The position numbers and the translations under genes were made by a program. A stretch of 64,000 nucleotides of DNA from Bimastos eiseni (Eukaryota; Annelida; Clitellata; Crassiclitellata; Lumbricidae), in NCBI GenBank assembly GCA_959347315.1, contig OY365807.1, positions 28,166,810 through 28,230,809 of the forward strand, in the 5' to 3' direction. Position 1 is the stretch's first letter, and the number at the start of each line of letters is the position of its first letter. Of this stretch, positions 33,001 through 43,509 are shown in pieces. The notes under the pieces were generated by a model. It ran no database searches. It was not told the origin of the DNA and was given only the letters and a program-made list of their open reading frames with translations.

Positions 33001-35735
33001 TAGAATGATCAGTGAATATTTTAAAGTTTTTGAAACGAATAATGGGGAGGTTTTGGGTCTAAACACAGCTATTGAGACTCTGTTTGTGTCGCCTATTTGC
33101 TGCGAGACAAAACTTAAGGAAATCTGTGACTCAAAAAGGGTTAAAAGATTATCAGTGTTGTTTTTTCTTTTTATTAGGCTGCGCCACATCCCACGACCCA
33201 AGATGTCCGTCTGTGTGCTTGGAGATCAGCAGCACTGTGACGAGGCCAAGGCCAACAATATTCCATGCATGGATCAGGAGGCTCTGAAGAAGCTTAACAA
33301 GCAGAAGAAGCCCATCAAGAAGCTTGGTAAGTCTCAGCTGCTTGATGGGAATTTGCACCCTGCCTTTTTTGTAGCCTAGTTATTCATCCATATTTTGTAA
33401 AATATTTTACAAAAGTTGCATTCTGTTCATCACATACATGCCTTGATGAATTCATGTGATGAAACTTATTTTCAGAACATTCTCTACCATCGAATAACTA
33501 TTCTTCAATCTGTGAGGCTTGATGTGGTTATCTAATACACCAAAGAACTATTTTGGTTTGACATTGTCATCTAACTGACCAAACACATTTTTATGACCAT
33601 TAAGGAAATCTCAACTGCTGATGTATTGTGTTTTAAAACTCACCCTGTTTATTTTCTTGCTTAGTGCATTGCATTATGGTATGTGGCTGGTAGGCGACTG
33701 ATCTTTACTTGAGTGGGGTCACAGGCGCTCGACCTTCAAGATTATCCAATAATTTTAACGTGCCCACAATTTTTTGTGTTACTGTAAAATTCAGTGTATT
33801 TTTAAATCTATATCATTGATTGTTTTGGATTGACAACTTGATGAGTTTATTTTTTAGGTGTGACACGGTGGCCAAATCAGTAGCTTCTTTCCCATGTAAT
33901 TGACCGATTGCCGGTTGGAGCATGCTGAAACGGACACTGTGTAACAACCTTGGGCAAGTTGTTAACACACCTCTGCCTCTGTTACCAAGCAGTATAATTT
34001 GGTACCGACGCAAGTCGGGAAGTAAACGGCAAGACCTGTGACACATGGGTCTTGTGTCCAGGGCTTTGGGTTTTGACCCTTGCCGACTCTGACCTGATTC
34101 GGAGATGAGTGCCGAACCCACGCCTCTTTTGGTGTGGCATACTTTACTTTCATTTTGTATTTCAGCTAAGCAGTACGATGCTTTCCTTGCTTCGGATTCT
34201 CTCATCAAGCAGATCCCGCGTATCGTTGGTCCGGGTCTGAACAAGGCTGGCAAGTTTCCATCTATGTTGACACACAACGAATCAATGGTTGCAAAAATTG
34301 AAGATGTTCGTGCCACCATCAAGTTCCAGATGAAGAAGGTATAAGACTTCAAGCATGCCTATCTTTGTTTAATTGATCAATATTGTCCCTCTATTCAAAG
34401 CAAGTATTTGGAGGCTCATTGCTACAGCAGTTGTAGTCTTATGCGTTCTTCACTGGTATGGGTGTTTCTTCAGTGGTCCAAAGTGGCTATCTGGTGATCC
34501 CAATTTCTGGAACATGCATTACTTGCCAACATGAATGTTGCCTGCATATTAGAGCTGAATACTAGTACTGATGCTACTGCCTTGACAGAGATTGTGTTAA
34601 AGATGTAGTATCCTCCTTGTATACCAGATGTTTGAGTGTAAAATCTGTTGCAATATATCTATCTGGGTCCATTTGTTTTATCCATGTATTTTGTGTTTCG
34701 CTCAGCCGACATAACTTTGGTGACTTAAAAACTGTTATGTAGCAAGAATTGCTGTAATGCCATTTAATAAATTGTTAGCAGTATTGTTAACGTTACTGTC
34801 AAACTTCAAGGTTACCGAATCACAAACTGCATTGTGTATATGACTCGCTGGCAATTTAGTTATGATATAGAATTCTAGCTGCAAACATTAACAAATGAGT
34901 TACAGTTAATAGTTTTATATCTCGTAGACTGTCGCTTGTTAAAATTCATGATTGAAATTCATGAGTCTGTTTATGAATTGTAAAGGGCCTGTTAAAATTT
35001 GCAAATTGTTAAAAAATGAGAGCAGAAAATTAAGTTTTAAAGAGTCACAAACAGGCAAAATTTTTACTTTTTTTGTGTACATGCTCCAAAGTGTTATCAC
35101 CATTTAAAACACCATAATATCAGGTCATACACTGGTGTTGATGACTAAGTGAACACTATCTATATACACCATGTTATCTCACAGACGCCACTGTCAGATA
35201 ATCGCAGCAGATCATGACTATAATACAGTCATCTGACGTGTTCATACCAAGAACGACAAAAATGGGTGACCGGGCCTTTCGGGTTGCCGGCCCACGTGCA
35301 TGGAACTGTCTCCCTGCAACCATTTAGGAAATTAAAACCCTTCCCGTTTTAGAAAAACAGTCAAAACTATACTTTCTACATAATGTCGATCATTACGTTT
35401 GTTTTAAAATTTTATTTATGAAATGTTTATACATACTTGCACTGACAGCGAGCTGTCGTGTAAAGCACTGAAGTAGCTTGCTACTGATGAATGCTCTATA
35501 AGTGGTCCTAATTACAATTACATGACTTGAAATTTAATTTGTAGCTGTATTTGTTTAATTGTAGGTTCTTTGCCTGGCTGTTGCTGTTGGTCATGTCAAC
35601 ATGACACCGGAGGAGCTGGCTACGAACATCACGATTGCCATCAACTTCCTTGTATCTCTGTTGAAGAAGAACTGGCAGAACGTCCGAGCTCTGTACATCA
35701 AGAGCACCATGGGACCATCCCAGCGCCTTTACTAA
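30088..35735 (+). CDS. RPL10A: 60S ribosomal protein L10a (uL1), five coding exons
   Basis: Complete gene; the exons join as 30088-30092, 31277-31429, 33178-33326, 34166-34338 and 35565-35735, giving 651 nt and 216 residues plus stop (the human protein has 217). uL1 forms the L1 stalk of the large ribosomal subunit, binds 28S rRNA and helps release deacylated tRNA. Family marks in order are [23 protein letters not shown] then [21 protein letters not shown]-like [26 protein letters not shown] and [16 protein letters not shown], ending QRLY. All introns are GT-AG with phases 2, 2, 1 and 0. Exon 1 codes only Met plus two bases of Ser2, so nearly the whole protein begins in exon 2; the reading frame closes exactly across each junction. 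Repeats fill the introns but no exon is disturbed. Confidence 0.96.
30643..30690 (-). mobile_element. LINE 3' hairpin remnant in RPL10A intron 1
   Basis: TTATGTATAGCACCTCTTCAAG followed by CAGGGGCGAT is a diverged copy of the AGCGCCTCT...AGAGGCGCT tail at 38731-38770, with six or seven pairs retained. Confidence 0.5.
30866..31181. mobile_element. Inverted-repeat element copy 1 (GGGTGTTGGTAAAATGCGA), RPL10A intron 1
   Basis: The left end has GGGTGTTGGTAAAATGCGAGCC, then a second GGTAAAATGCGAACC. The right end is the inverse, ending CGCATTTTACCCACACCC. The interior has TGGCCACATGAATAAAAATA. It matches copy 2 at 31453-31855 in both termini and interior. Confidence 0.8.
31277..31429 (+). CDS. 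RPL10A: RPL10A coding exon 2
   Basis: The acceptor is TGACAG at 31271-31276 and the donor is GTAAGA at 31430. It codes residues 2-53, including [10 protein letters not shown] and KRFSGTV. It is bounded on both sides by copies of one inverted-repeat element. Confidence 0.95.
31453..31855. mobile_element. Inverted-repeat element copy 2, RPL10A intron 2
   Basis: Starts GGGTGTTGGTAAAATGCATG and ends GTTCGCATTTTACCCACACC plus C. The shared interior block CTGCATGAATAAAAATATAA lies near the right end. It is ~90 bp longer than copy 1 in its AT-rich centre. No clear target duplication is seen for either copy. Confidence 0.75.
33178..33326 (+). CDS. RPL10A: RPL10A coding exon 3
   Basis: The acceptor TTATTAG ends at 33177 and the donor GTAAGT starts at 33327. 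It codes [20 protein letters not shown] through KKPIKKL plus one base of the next codon. The open frame upstream of 33178 is intron. Confidence 0.95.
33856..34060 (+). mobile_element. tRNA-derived SINE in RPL10A intron 3
   Basis: A degenerate pol III head (TGACACGGTGGCC as A box, GCCGGTTGGAGC as decayed B box) precedes a body with GGACACTGTGTAACAACCTTGG and CACACCTCTGCCTCTG. The body aligns with the SINE at 22364-22536. Its 3' part may extend further towards exon 4. Confidence 0.7.
34166..34338 (+). CDS. RPL10A: RPL10A coding exon 4
   Basis: The acceptor TTTCAG ends at 34165 and the donor is GTATAA at 34339. It codes [40 protein letters not shown] and TIKFQMKK, closing on a codon boundary. 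Confidence 0.95.
35241..35515 (+). pseudogene. LINE ORF2 C-terminus in RPL10A intron 4
   Basis: Translation reads [20 protein letters not shown], then WNCLPATI, a stop, then [12 protein letters not shown]. This is the closing '[17 protein letters not shown]...FKxxLKtxLF' block of CR1/L2-type elements, with the 3' untranslated tail after it. One stop is visible. Confidence 0.8.
35565..35735 (+). CDS. RPL10A: RPL10A coding exon 5 and stop
   Basis: The acceptor TTGTAG ends at 35564. It codes [14 protein letters not shown] through [20 protein letters not shown] and LY, then TAA at 35733-35735. Confidence 0.95.
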   Translation, partial: VLCLAVAVGHVNMTPEELATNITIAINFLVSLLKKNWQNVRALYIKSTMGPSQRLY

Positions 35736-35796
35736 CTTTCTGCATACAGATGAACATTGTGTTTCCATGAAGATATAATTCTTTAATGTGAATATG

Positions 35797-35802
35797 ATTA
35801 AA
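35797..35802 (+). terminator. RPL10A polyadenylation signal ATTAAA (probable)
   Basis: ATTAAA lies 62 nt after the stop and is followed by a TG-rich stretch, giving the short 3' UTR usual for ribosomal-protein genes. AATAAA at about 36046 is an alternative. Confidence 0.5.
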
Positions 35803-35829
35803 ATGTGATGAAGAATGCTGTTGCAAAAA

Positions 35830-38332
35830 TATTTTTGAAAGTACTTTCCTTCCGGCTTTACCTAATGATTGAAATTTGATCTCTACGGGTGTGTTGTTTC
35901 ACCCCATTTTCCTCATTTGTCTGCATTCAATTGACCCACTCCTTTGCAGACATCCGCATCACGCGTGTATCAGTCACCACTACGACTGCTCATTATTTCA
36001 CCGCAGCGCTTTTTCATAGTCATTTATTGACAAAGAATGAGATTGAATAAAGGCTATGTAGAAAACTTGAATTTAATAAACCCTTAATATAAATCTGCAT
36101 GTAATCCTTGCATATCATTCTCTCAAATGTGATGTATAACCTAAGGCATACTAATAGACAACTAGGAGAGTTGAGGTAACTAATATTACATGTGAGTGTG
36201 GCAATAATTTAGCGTGGTCGCACGCGGATGTCTGCACCGTCCCCCAACCCTTGTTGTGGTCGTCCTTTGTGGATGACCCCAAATTGTTTCGATGCATGTG
36301 TACTTAACGCAATTGCACGAGTTCCATTTGGTGAGTGCTTGGAGGGAGGCCGTAGTTTTGACTAATGCGCTGCTTTCTGTATTAAATATACACGGCCAAT
36401 AATAATTTTAAACTTTAGGTGTGCTGGAAAACCTCCAGTTTCAGTTGCCCGAACATGATATTTTGCTGCTTTATAGTTAATAAGATAAGCCCAAGGAATC
36501 TAGGTTGGTCCTTGAAACAAGTATGTCCTGTTCATTGTGTGTGTACTGGCGAAGAGTGTATTGACACTTCTTCGATTCTATTAATTTCACTGGATGAAGT
36601 GCAGGCTGGTCTACGTGCGAACATCTTCACTTCAATTTTCAGTTTAGAAGCGCATCCCGTATATGGGGCTAATCTTGATTTAAGGCATGTATTTTTTTAT
36701 GTATGTATGTGTCAAACTTTATATAGCGCCTTACAAGAACCTCTCGAACATATACATATATTCAAACTGACATTGGCGGTGCTTGTATGTGAAGTATATT
36801 ATGGAAACTGTAATTGTGTATGCCTAAAAAGCTTCACCGGCGGGTGATAATTATTGAGCGCCACCATGCGGTGGCGCTCAATAGTCGTTTGGTTCCAGCC
36901 GTTCGTCATCTCAGTAGCAGTGAGTAGTTAGCGTAGAGTGACTGAGAATTGTCGACGTCGCATCTGATATTGACATCCAGCGTCGACTTGGGCTAATCAG
37001 AAAAACGCATGGAACTTCGGTTTAAAATGCTTTTCGAAAGGTTAGCTATTTCCGTTGTCCGTTCTTGCGTCTCTGTTTTTTTCTGTCAAGAAGACAGAAA
37101 ATGATGAGGACAGAAAGCAGTAGAAAATAGTTGAATTCGTCCGTATTCAACGCTGTTCATTAAATCGCTTCATAGCCTAATGCTCACAGACAGACGAGCG
37201 GGGAAACAGGTTGATCTCAAGCAGACAGAATGATTGACATGCAAGTCGATCTCATTTGAGTAATTTCCTACACCTGCACAGGTGGTGACGTTGGCGGACA
37301 GTCATCAGTTTAGTCGCATGCCGTTAAATGCTACAAACCCATTTGCAAGTGCGATCGCAATTGAGCTGCTAGAAGCTTCGACCTATATCTAATATGAAGC
37401 ACACAGATTTGGAGTGGCATTTTCTGATAGGATTGCAGCTGCAAAACTGGCGCTACATAAATCGAGGTATGGTGTTAATCCTTAACTTGCCTGCAGAATA
37501 AATGATTTATGAGATGTGCTAAAACACAAGCGTGCAGTTATATATTTTACAAATGTTTAAGGAACCGTGTTTTCAGATCCTAGAAGATGGCCACCATTGA
37601 CCATTGTCGCCTGAATGTGCCATAGGCCTATAGGCCTTCTGTACATTCTTACGTGTTGGCCTATCACTCGGTGCTAAATTAATGCAGTGGTTAAATTGTT
37701 TGCCAGTTGTCTTAATCATGTCTGCGACGTAATAAAACGCATTATTATCACGCTGACATTAGAATGATATTTACTCGGTGAAGCAGTCGTTAACACATAT
37801 TGAACTTGGGTGTCTTAAAACGTACGTAATTACACACAATCGATCGACCGACCTCCTTGGTAGAATCGATAAACTGCTAGCCGAGCCGAAGTCGTGACGC
37901 CATCGCCCGCCGACAGTGTTTCTGGTGGGGCCCTACATTCCAAAACGACGACCTAGAATTTTGAAGGTCGCTCATTTTGTAATGGCGTTGACAACGGACG
38001 CATATCACGACGTAACAGAATATACAATCACAGACTTCTAGGGGTCTATGCAAATATCTACGATTTAAGTTTTGGCTGCCAGAGGCAAAATCCTTCCATT
38101 CCCGTCGTCCTCTGCTCTGCCCTCTCGTTCTCCATCCTTAAATACTCTCTCTTTTTGTCCTTCCCCGTCTAATTCCCACCCTATATTCTCTACCTTACTT
38201 TACCCAGACCCGCTATTCCTTCCCTTAAAGACGGATTGTATGGTTCAGCTAGTTTTTGATATTGTAGGCCTATATTTATAGATGCTCTTTGGTGAGTTAT
38301 AAATAGACCATTTTATCGTCAATAGAAAACGC
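35830..38332. other. Intergenic region without recognised gene
   Basis: The 142-codon open frame at 36419-36847 has no family features and is rejected. Seen here: a LINE tail signature TTTATATAGCGCC at 36718-36730, and a perfect 13-bp inverted repeat with a 4-nt loop at 36853-36882 (ATTGAGCGCCACC). Confidence 0.5.
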
Positions 38333-38340
38333 ATTTAGTT

Positions 38341-38523
38341 ACGGAGCCCCTAAAGGGACATGAAATAAAAATATTTTAAGTCGCGAGAACGATATATTAA
38401 GGCGAGGGAACGAGTTGTTATCTCGTGCGCACGACTTAGGCCCTTCTAACTCGTGCGCACGAGTTTGTATCTCGTGCGCACGAGATAAAGTATTCTTCTT
38501 TCATGTCCCTTTAGGCGCTCCGT
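38341..38523. mobile_element. 183-bp MITE with 25-bp TIRs and perfect 8-bp target duplication
   Basis: The ends ACGGAGCCCCTAAAGGGACA.. (38341-38365) and the inverse of 38499-38523 match at 24 of 25 positions. Both flanks are ATTTAGTT (38333-38340 and 38524-38531). The interior holds three copies of the palindrome CTCGTGCGCACGA(G/C) at about 38431, 38449 and 38469. There is no coding capacity. 8-bp duplications suggest mobilisation by a hAT-like transposase. Confidence 0.92.
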
Positions 38524-38713
38524 ATTTAGTTGTGCCTGAAGAGTTTCGGAATGTTCTGCAACTATGATCATACCTAAAGCCAAAGCAAATTTTCCAAGTG
38601 GAAATCACATATATCCACATTTTAACAGGACTCCAATCGTGTTGTTCGGCTTGTACTTACTTTCAAGAAGTATTAACACATGTTATTATTAACACATGTA
38701 TTAACACATATTA

Positions 38714-38919
38714 ACAATCAATCAATGCAATTTATATAGCGCCTCTTCAAGATAACTATTCAGAGGCGCTCCCGACCCAGGCCCGGTCAAAAAGGAAAGT
38801 TTTGAGAAGTTTACAGAAAGAGCCAGACAGGTCGCGCGGGAGAGAGCGCAGGTCTGATGGGAGGTTGTTCCACATACGAGGACCCACAATAGCAAAAGCA
38901 AACACTATATGCCCCTTAA

Positions 38920-38920
<1 letters not shown>
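38714..38920 (-). pseudogene. LINE ORF2 C-terminus with 3' stem-loop
   Basis: The minus strand reads FAIVGPRMWNNLPSDLRSLP, then FCKLLKTFLFDRAWVG, then a stop near 38756. A perfect 9-bp hairpin follows (AGCGCCTCT 38738-38746 with AGAGGCGCT 38762-38770), then TATATAAATTGCATTGATTG. This copy ties the TTTATATAGCGCC signature to a LINE end. Confidence 0.85.

Positions 38921-38922
<2 letters not shown>

Positions 38923-38990
<68 letters not shown>
38923..38990. repeat. (TA)n microsatellite
   Basis: About 34 TA units lie between the LINE fragment and the hAT element. Confidence 0.95.
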
Positions 38991-38991
<1 letters not shown>

Positions 38992-39376
38992 CCATCCATG
39001 CATCGATGTTGAGACATTATTGTCGTTCTAGCGCAGGGTTGGCCAACCCGCGGGCCGCTTGCGGCCCCGCGGGCTGCCAATTGGCGGCCCGCTCAGCTTT
39101 ATAAAAATATTTAAAATTTCATGTAAAATCTTTAAACATTTTATAAAATAAAATAAATAAACTTTATTAAAAGTTCAACGTTCAAATTTAAACTGCAGCG
39201 CAATATAAATTTAATTATTTTTAATCTCCTTTTATTTTTTATTGATTTTCAATACTGTTTCCGGTTATCAACGCTATACAGTTTCCGAAAGAACCAACAC
39301 GAAAATACCGTGTTGTTTATTTTATATAAAATCACTAAAGTTAAAAAAAAGATAAAAATAATTAATAATTAAAACA

Positions 39377-41205
39377 ATGTCTAAAAATGAAAAGAAAAGA
39401 TTCCGACCAATTGATGCTGAAGGTAGAATTTTTCAGGAGAGATGGGAACTGGAGTATTTTTTTGTGGAACAATCTGGCGCTGCTTTATGTTTGGTTTGTA
39501 ATGACAAAATTGAGGTCATGAAAGACTATAATCTGAAGAGACATTATGAAACTCGTCACAAAGAAAGTTTATCTAAATTTGAAGTTGTTGGTCACGTTAG
39601 CCCCGAGATGAAAGAACAGTTCACCACAGTTAGTTTGTCAAAACAAACTATGACTCGGCGAGTTGAAGACATCTCCACCAATCTACTTCAGCAGCTTCAA
39701 TGTGCCTCACAAAAGTTTATCTGGTATTCTGTTGTTCTTGACGAGAGTACCGATGTATCGAATATAGCACAACTGCTGGTCTTCATCCGTGGGGTGGATG
39801 AAAATTTTCACATTACTGAAGATCTTGCTGGCCTTTGCAGCATGCATGACACGACAAAAGGTAGCGACGTATTTGATGAACTTGAGAAAATTCTTGAGAA
39901 ACTACAGCTGTCATGGGAAAATCTTTCTGCTGTTACCACTGATGGGGTTCCAGCCATGTGTGGGAATAAAACAGGCCTTGCTGGGCTTGTAAAGAAACAC
40001 TGTGCAGAGTTTAATGAACAGCCGCTCACCTACCACTGCATAATTCACCAGGAAGCTTTGTGCAGCAAAGCATTGCAGATGCAGCATGTTATGCCCGTGG
40101 TAGTGAAGACAGTAAACTTTATCCGTGCACGTTCTCTCAATCATCGCCAGTTTAAGTCCTTTTAGAAGAAGCTGATGCAGAGTTTAATGATCTGCCATAC
40201 CACACGGAAGTGCGCTGGTTAAGTCGGGGCATTGTTCTTGAAAAATTCCACGCTTTGCGCAACGAGATAGGAAATTTCATGAAAGAAAAAGATTCACCTG
40301 TTCCTCAGTTAGAAAATAATAGTTGGATGCAGGATTTGGCTTTTCTGACGGGCATGATGTTACACCTTAATCAGCTCAACACCAAACTTCAAGGTTCCAA
40401 CCAGCTTGTATACACTTTGTTTGAAGCTGTGAAGGCTTTTGAGGTCAAACTCCGTATTTTTATGACACATTTACATCAACATAAACTGGACCACTTTCCA
40501 ACATGCAAGAATGCAAGTTATGCCGAAGACATCTCATTTCAGGCTTTTCTGACGGACATGATGTTACACCTTAATCAGCTCAACACCAAACTTCAAGGTT
40601 CCAACCAGCTTGTATACACTTTGTTTGAAGCTGTGAAGGCTTTTGAGGTCAAACTCCGTATTTTTATGACACATTTACATCAACATAAACTGGACCACTT
40701 TCCAACATGCAAGAATGCAAGTTATGCCGAAGACATCTCATTTCAGTTTGAACGATATGAGAAATTGGTAGCTAATCTACTGCAGGAATTTGAGAGGCGA
40801 TTCACAGACATCCGTTCCAATGAAATGGCAATTCGCATCTTTGGAAGTCCTTATCTCGTGAACGTTGAAGATGTGCCAACAGATTGTCAGATGGAGCCTA
40901 TTGAGCTGCAGTCCGATAGCTGCCTGAAACAAAAATTTCTGGAAGGGAATTTAATTTAATTTTACACTCTCTTAACTCCAGCCAAGTATCCAGTATTGCG
41001 GAAGAATGCATTGAAGCTGATGAGTTTGTTTGGAAGTACATTCATATGTGAGCAGACGTTTTCCAGAATGAAGTGTAATAAGTCGGTCCACAGGGCAAGA
41101 CTTACTGACAATCATTTGCACGACATCTTGCGCATTACAGTGTCTGCATTTGATGCTAATATAGAAGAGTTGTCTTCTGGCAAACACGCTCAAATTTCGC
41201 ACTGA
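39377..41205 (+). pseudogene. hAT transposase, GTF2IRD2/ZBED-like, broken by a frameshift and a stop
   Basis: It would excise and reinsert the surrounding element. The first part (39377-40165, 262 residues) begins with a C2H2/BED-like finger (C38, C41, H56, H61), then a catalytic core with LDESTD (D122) and TTDGVPAM (D189). It stops at 40163-40165 after an apparent one-base loss in a T run. The second part (from 40210 in another frame) resumes at WLSRG and runs to an in-frame TAA at 40957-40959. The same frame continues to 41205 with the hAT C-terminal dimerisation block FGSTFICEQTFSRMK. The domain order is the same as in the transposase-derived part of vertebrate GTF2IRD2. A 204-bp segment is tandemly duplicated at 40339-40746. 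The copy is probably inactive but young, as one indel and one stop are the only clear breaks. Confidence 0.92.
40339..40746. repeat. 204-bp in-frame tandem duplication within the transposase
   Basis: Unit 1 (40339-40542) and unit 2 (40543-40746) each code 68 residues beginning AFLT(G/D)MMLHLNQLNTKLQG. I see one base difference (G to A, giving Gly to Asp). Related transposases have this segment once. Confidence 0.93.
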
Positions 41206-41779
41206 ACTGTTTTAATAGTCTACTGTTGCTACAGTTTCAATGATTCTATTTTGCATAAAAAGGTTTATTACAAAATCAAGAACTAGATTAAAATGCACTT
41301 TCAACGGAACAAAATTAAAGTATAGTTGGCATTCTAGTCACGATCTACTACTCTACTAAAGTAGCATAATGACATTTTGAAATCAAATTGTTTACCATAA
41401 ATTTACTTTAATAATGTTAATTTTTAAGAAATGGTTATTTGTTGTTATAGTAAAGTTAAACTTGAGAACAATTGTAGAAAAAGTTGTTTATTAATGGAAT
41501 GCTTGTTTATGCACAAATGATTACAAAAATGAATAGCTACTATAAAATTAGCCTATTACCCCCATATTCAGCCTTACATTATACAAAATGTAAACTATAA
41601 TTACAATATGCTTTAAAATCAAGATTCCCTTTCCTGGTATACTTATTAATATTAAAAGTGACAAATTTTTTATATTTTGGTGCTTTCTGGGCTGCGATTC
41701 AATAGTGCGGCCCGCATCATGTTTACTCGAATCTAAAATGGCCCTCATAACAAAAAGGTTGGCCACCCCTGTTCTATCG

Positions 41780-43150
41780 TTTGTCTTTCAATTGTCTTAG
41801 AGCACTAAACGATTGCCCAAAACACCATGACTATAAAAAGCAGAAGCTGGCAGCTGCATGCAGAATCGTTACAATATTTGGGTAGAAGACTTCCTGGAAT
41901 GCAACGCATTTTTGTCTTCTCGCTCCGCCCCATCTATTGTCATCACCATTCCATCTATAGATATTCATTTTGTCGTCACCTCCATTCTGTCTATGTTCCT
42001 TTTAATGTCATGTATATTCCGTCTATATTCTTTATGTTGTCATCTATAGGCATATTCCTGTATTTATTTCCCTCTTCTGTGTATCTGTAGAGTGAAGAGT
42101 CATCATTATTTTGCTCTATATAGTGGATGTAGTCCAATGGTATAGGCTCCTGAGTTATCAGCAGCAATTTCTTAAAAAAACTTATTTTGAACTTAATACA
42201 CAAAGTTTAACTATACTTACTGGCACGTACATACGAAGGAAAGTAAATAAGGATTTGAAACTGTATTGGCTGGTTACATATTATCGCCTCGAATGTATTC
42301 GTACATATATGCTAAATAATTAATTATGTAAGCTGTTTGGAGTAACGACATAGGCCTAATTATGTGTCACCCATACATTCCATGAAAGTTGCTGTTTAGT
42401 TCAATTGCATATTATAATATTATATGGTCGGTTTTCTCGGGGGAGAAGGATGACTATACGAGACAATAATCAGTCAAAAAAATATGGCAGGGTGACGTCA
42501 GATCGTTAGATGATTTCGAACAGTTCATCACTTATCCCTCCCCTTCCCCTCCCCTTCTCCTCCCCTTCCCCTCCCCTTCCCCTACCCGTTCCTATAGCGA
42601 ATGGCAGCCAAGGGAATCTCATCGCCGATGTGCTCCATGTGTTGCGCGGTCAAAAATCTTTCATGGGGATGGCTGTTGGCTTCATGTCATGGTAACGGTC
42701 CAGAGAGGAGGGAGTTTTGCTGGCAACCTTATCCGCAAGAGGCGCTGTGTGATTTATTACGGACCAGATCAATGTGCCTGTTTTATATGTGACCTCATTC
42801 AGCACCTCGTAATTATATCACACGTAACAGCCGCCTCGGTCTCGTCTCGCTCAATACTTGCTGTGTATATAAATATATACATTTGAATGTATATATATAA
42901 AACAAAATTGAGTTCATATATATACATCTTATACTTTGTATATGCCTACGCTTATATACATATATATCAGTGTGGAGTTGTAGACTATATGTATTTTATT
43001 CAGCTGCTATTACATATAATAATATATAGCATATTATAGCCATGTATATACATATACATTTATATATGCGGAGTATCTCGCTCAGTGGACTCAGAGCTAC
43101 TTTTCCCCTTTATTAAACGATGATTATTTAAGCCTACTATATATATATAT
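41780..43150. other. Gene-free AT-rich region
   Basis: No exon is recognisable. 42530-42595 is a CCCCTTCC pyrimidine repeat. The remainder is AT-rich with no clear family. Confidence 0.5.
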
Positions 43151-43156
43151 ATGTAT

Positions 43157-43226
43157 ATGAATGTGAGCATAGGCCTATATATATATATATATAGATATAT
43201 ATCTCTAGGCCTATGCTCACATTCAT
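43157..43226. repeat. Perfect 21-bp inverted repeat around a TA tract
   Basis: Arms 43157-43177 and 43206-43226 (ATGAATGTGAGCATAGGCCTA and its inverse) flank 28 nt of TA/GATA. Each arm ends in TAGGCCTA. Confidence 0.95.
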
Positions 43227-43443
43227 AATCTGGAAAGCACAGCATCGTTGCTGATAACGACGTGCCAATATGTAGCCCCATACATATATAATGCACGAAG
43301 TTGTTCGCTTATACGCTATATATGATAAAATGTGCTCAGTTATTATTTTACATTATCGACAAATATATCGACGCTGGTGGGTTGCGCTCTGTTTGCTCTT
43401 GTTATCAGCGACATGCAAGCAGCCACAACCTTGCTATATGTAT

Positions 43444-43447
<4 letters not shown>

Positions 43448-43506
<59 letters not shown>
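43448..43506. repeat. (TA)n microsatellite
   Basis: About 29 TA units. 43510-44390 holds no gene that I can support. Confidence 0.95.

Positions 43507-43509
<3 letters not shown>

Larger units (their letters stand above)
39034..41771 (+). mobile_element. hAT-family DNA transposon (Charlie-like), 2.7 kb
   Basis: The left end CAGGGTTGGCCAACC and the inverted right end CAGGGGTGGCCAACC are classic hAT/Charlie-type terminal inverted repeats. The flanks TTCTAGCG (39026-39033) and TTCTATCG (41772-41779) are an 8-bp target duplication with one difference. The element contains one transposase gene in the plus orientation. GC-rich subterminal palindromes (CGCGGGCCGC..GCGGCCCCGCGGG) lie at the left end. 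Confidence 0.93.

Noticed and set aside
33005..33379. 124-codon open frame overlapping RPL10A exon 3
   Set aside because: Only 33178-33326 is exon; the extensions are intron read-through across clear splice sites.
33456..33578. C/D-box snoRNA in RPL10A intron 3 (GTGATGA ... CTGA)
   Set aside because: The boxes are 120 nt apart and the flanks cannot form a terminal stem. Other introns showed no better candidate.
36419..36847. 142-codon open frame downstream of RPL10A
   Set aside because: No domain, AT-rich codon use, no splice context, and it runs through a LINE tail signature.
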